This document shows positions 61,761-64,000 of a stretch of 64,000 bases of DNA, one piece after another. Source of the DNA: Mactra quadrangularis (Eukaryota > Mollusca > Bivalvia > Venerida > Mactridae); NCBI GenBank assembly GCA_025267735.1, contig CM046301.1, positions 70,273,110 through 70,337,109 of the forward strand. Direction: 5' to 3'. Below the pieces are notes generated by a model. The model ran no database searches, had not been told where the DNA came from, and worked only from the letters and a program-made list of their open reading frames with translations. Position 1 is the stretch's first letter; every line of letters begins with the position of its first letter. Position numbers and translations under genes: made by a program.

Positions 61761-64000
61761 AGAGCGATGGGAGACTACTGCATTGAAGTTTGCTAATACC
61801 TGGACCCGAGTTTTTGCCATGCAATTTGAGTTAGCTCCCTTATACAGATGCTTGCTTTTTACGAAACAACAAAAACTAACTATGTAAAAATGCCTTGAAG
61901 TTCAAAAGCAAATAAAACATAAAATTAAAGGGTTGTGCCAATTAAATTGTCAACAATTTCTGATTTTTGTTGTTCAGTATAAAAAAAATAAATATCACAT
62001 CCTACAGAGGGTGATATTTATATATTTAAAAGTAACAGAAGAAAAAAAATACCTTGCAGATGTGTTTTACATTAAGTCCAACAATGATAAAAATGTCACA
62101 TTGTATAGGCATCAAGTATTATAGATAAATAATCAAAAGCATTGTGAAATTAAATCAAATGTCTCATGGAAATGAAATCTTTACTTATTTACTGGTTAAT
62201 CTAGACAGTGATATATATAATAATGCAACAAATAAACCCTCATGATAAAATAATCATACAATAATGGAATGCAGTATAAACAATCATTCAGTATAAACAT
62301 GAAATTAGTAGAAACCTTGTATACAATACATGAACCATTCACATACATAACATACAGTGCCCACCAAAAGTTCAGTGACAAGAGAAATTTACTATAATTC
62401 CAAAATTTGATGATTGTTTTGGAGAACCACTTTATAAAATATATTTAATATGGTTTGTGATAGAATGAAAACATTTTTATCATGAATGCATCATATATGT
62501 ATAAGATTTAGCATCTGACAAACCAAAGCCTCCAAATCCATGTTCACTGTAAATCTTAAGTTTTAAGTCACTTTAGTTTTCTTGATTACAAATTGGAACA
62601 GTAACAAACAAAATAAAGCAAAAATAAAATTTCAAAATTATCAGTTATCAATTGTTTGTCAAAAGCTATTTAATTTGTTGAAAAAAAAAGAAAATGTCTT
62701 TAGTGGGTACAGTATATGATTTGTATTAGTATAATACCCTTAACAATTTTAACAATGGACTGGAGGACACTATATTGCTCATTTAAGATCTACGTCAAAA
62801 TGAATTCAAGTACAGCTGTTTCCTCATAAATATATAACTATTTGCATAAAGCTGATCCTAGGTTTTAAGTTTTAACTCAAGTGAACTGTATTATCAAAAG
62901 TCTCACATTTTCTGACTAAATTAAAACAGACAAAGAGAGAGTAACAAATTTTACACAACACTGAATTGTGCATCTTTTCACAAAAATTCTGACGAAAAAA
63001 GTTATCGTAAGTCAATTTCATAATTTTACAATTCAAAGGCAAAAGAATAATAAAAATAACTATGATACGATATTCAAAAGGTATACAATGTTCTACATAA
63101 TTCAATCACATTTGGAATTGACTGGACAATAAATGACCGTATTATTAATATTTCTTGCTTTTGACTTACAATGATTTTTATCGTAAGATTTTTTTTTGTA
63201 AAAAGGGCCACATTTCCTTTAACTTATATGTAAAAGTAATACATAGTAAAATATATTGTACACCAAAGAGGAAAAAATAACAAGAGTATGTTGACTCAAA
63301 AACAAACAAAACAATGAAGATATCTTTAATTTCTCCAGTATAAGATCAAGTAGAATGCCCTTTACTATGCACAATTATGGTGTATCAAAATATGAACCAA
63401 ATCAAATTGATAATAAGAATTAATTAAAGTCATGAGTAAAACCAAGAACCAAAAATCTTACCAACCACTAAAATTAGTAGTAAAAAATCAACCTATCTAA
63501 AATGGTTTGAATATAACAGTTAGCAACAAAAATCCAGAAATAATCAAGTTACAAAGTTACTGACTAGAAGAGATATTATATCACCCTTAAAATGACTTAA
63601 TATATACATGAAACAGAATCTAATACTAATCATTTAAACCAGGAACATGTGACATAATATTTTGTACCAACATTCATAACATTTCGTACTAACATTTTGA
63701 ACATAAAAATTACTTGTATACCAACGAAAAACTATACTTTTTTCTAAGAAGCATATAAAATATCCTATAGATTTTCTTCTTTAACAACAAATTCTGCTTT
63801 AAGAAATATTCTACACAGGATTAGCAGGGTTAGGGTTAACTTTTCTACCAATTTTTCTAAAACTTATAATATTAACAGCACTAAATGAAGTTTGTAAGAC
63901 TAGATATGATAATATTTGTTATTTTTAATATCATTACAAACATTGTACAAGTACTTATCACCTGATTGAGCAAATCAAGAATATTTCCTACAACATTCCT
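61761..64000. other. No gene recognised
   Basis: AT-rich sequence to the end of the window. Only short chance frames on both strands; no motif, repeat family or splice-supported exon seen. Confidence 0.5.

Overview
The window looks like nuclear DNA of a lophotrochozoan animal, most likely a mollusc. It is AT-rich, its genes are split by long introns with GT/AG borders, and it is seeded with tRNA-derived SINEs, MITE-like repeats and minisatellites. The species call rests on the protein flavour and the repeat style and is an inference. Exons were assembled by hand: homologous peptide, splice sites and codon phase all had to agree.

There are three genes. (1) Positions 1975-22192, plus strand: twelve 3' exons of PCSK2 (prohormone convertase 2), from the prodomain to the stop; the signal-peptide exon lies before the window. 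(2) 29325-31790, plus strand: a complete three-exon Fe(II)/2-oxoglutarate oxygenase of the phytanoyl-CoA dioxygenase family, 338 residues. (3) 55107 down to 35206, minus strand: a complete SLC16/monocarboxylate-transporter-like carrier of 477 or 478 residues, convergent with gene 2. The three show no obvious functional link.

The most striking structure is inside gene 3. The exon for the first transmembrane region exists in two diverged copies, exon A at 44579-44705 and exon B at 53760-53889. They have the same phases, and the arithmetic is such that using both or neither breaks the frame, so they look like mutually exclusive exons. The intron between them holds a 5.1-kb minisatellite (37-bp unit, about 135-140 copies), interrupted by a small retroposed fragment and closed at its exon-B side by a SINE with target-site duplications. 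The carrier also lacks the charged residues that proton-coupled monocarboxylate transporters use.

Other layout: 22.2-29.3 kb is intergenic with a truncated LINE, a MITE-like repeat and a tandem duplication with YY1-like motifs. 31.8-35.2 kb is intergenic with a SINE and a repeat bounded by a 10-bp inverted repeat. 57.5-64 kb has no recognisable gene; it contains a 17-copy, 22-bp minisatellite whose unit resembles a CRE, next to one perfect CRE palindrome.
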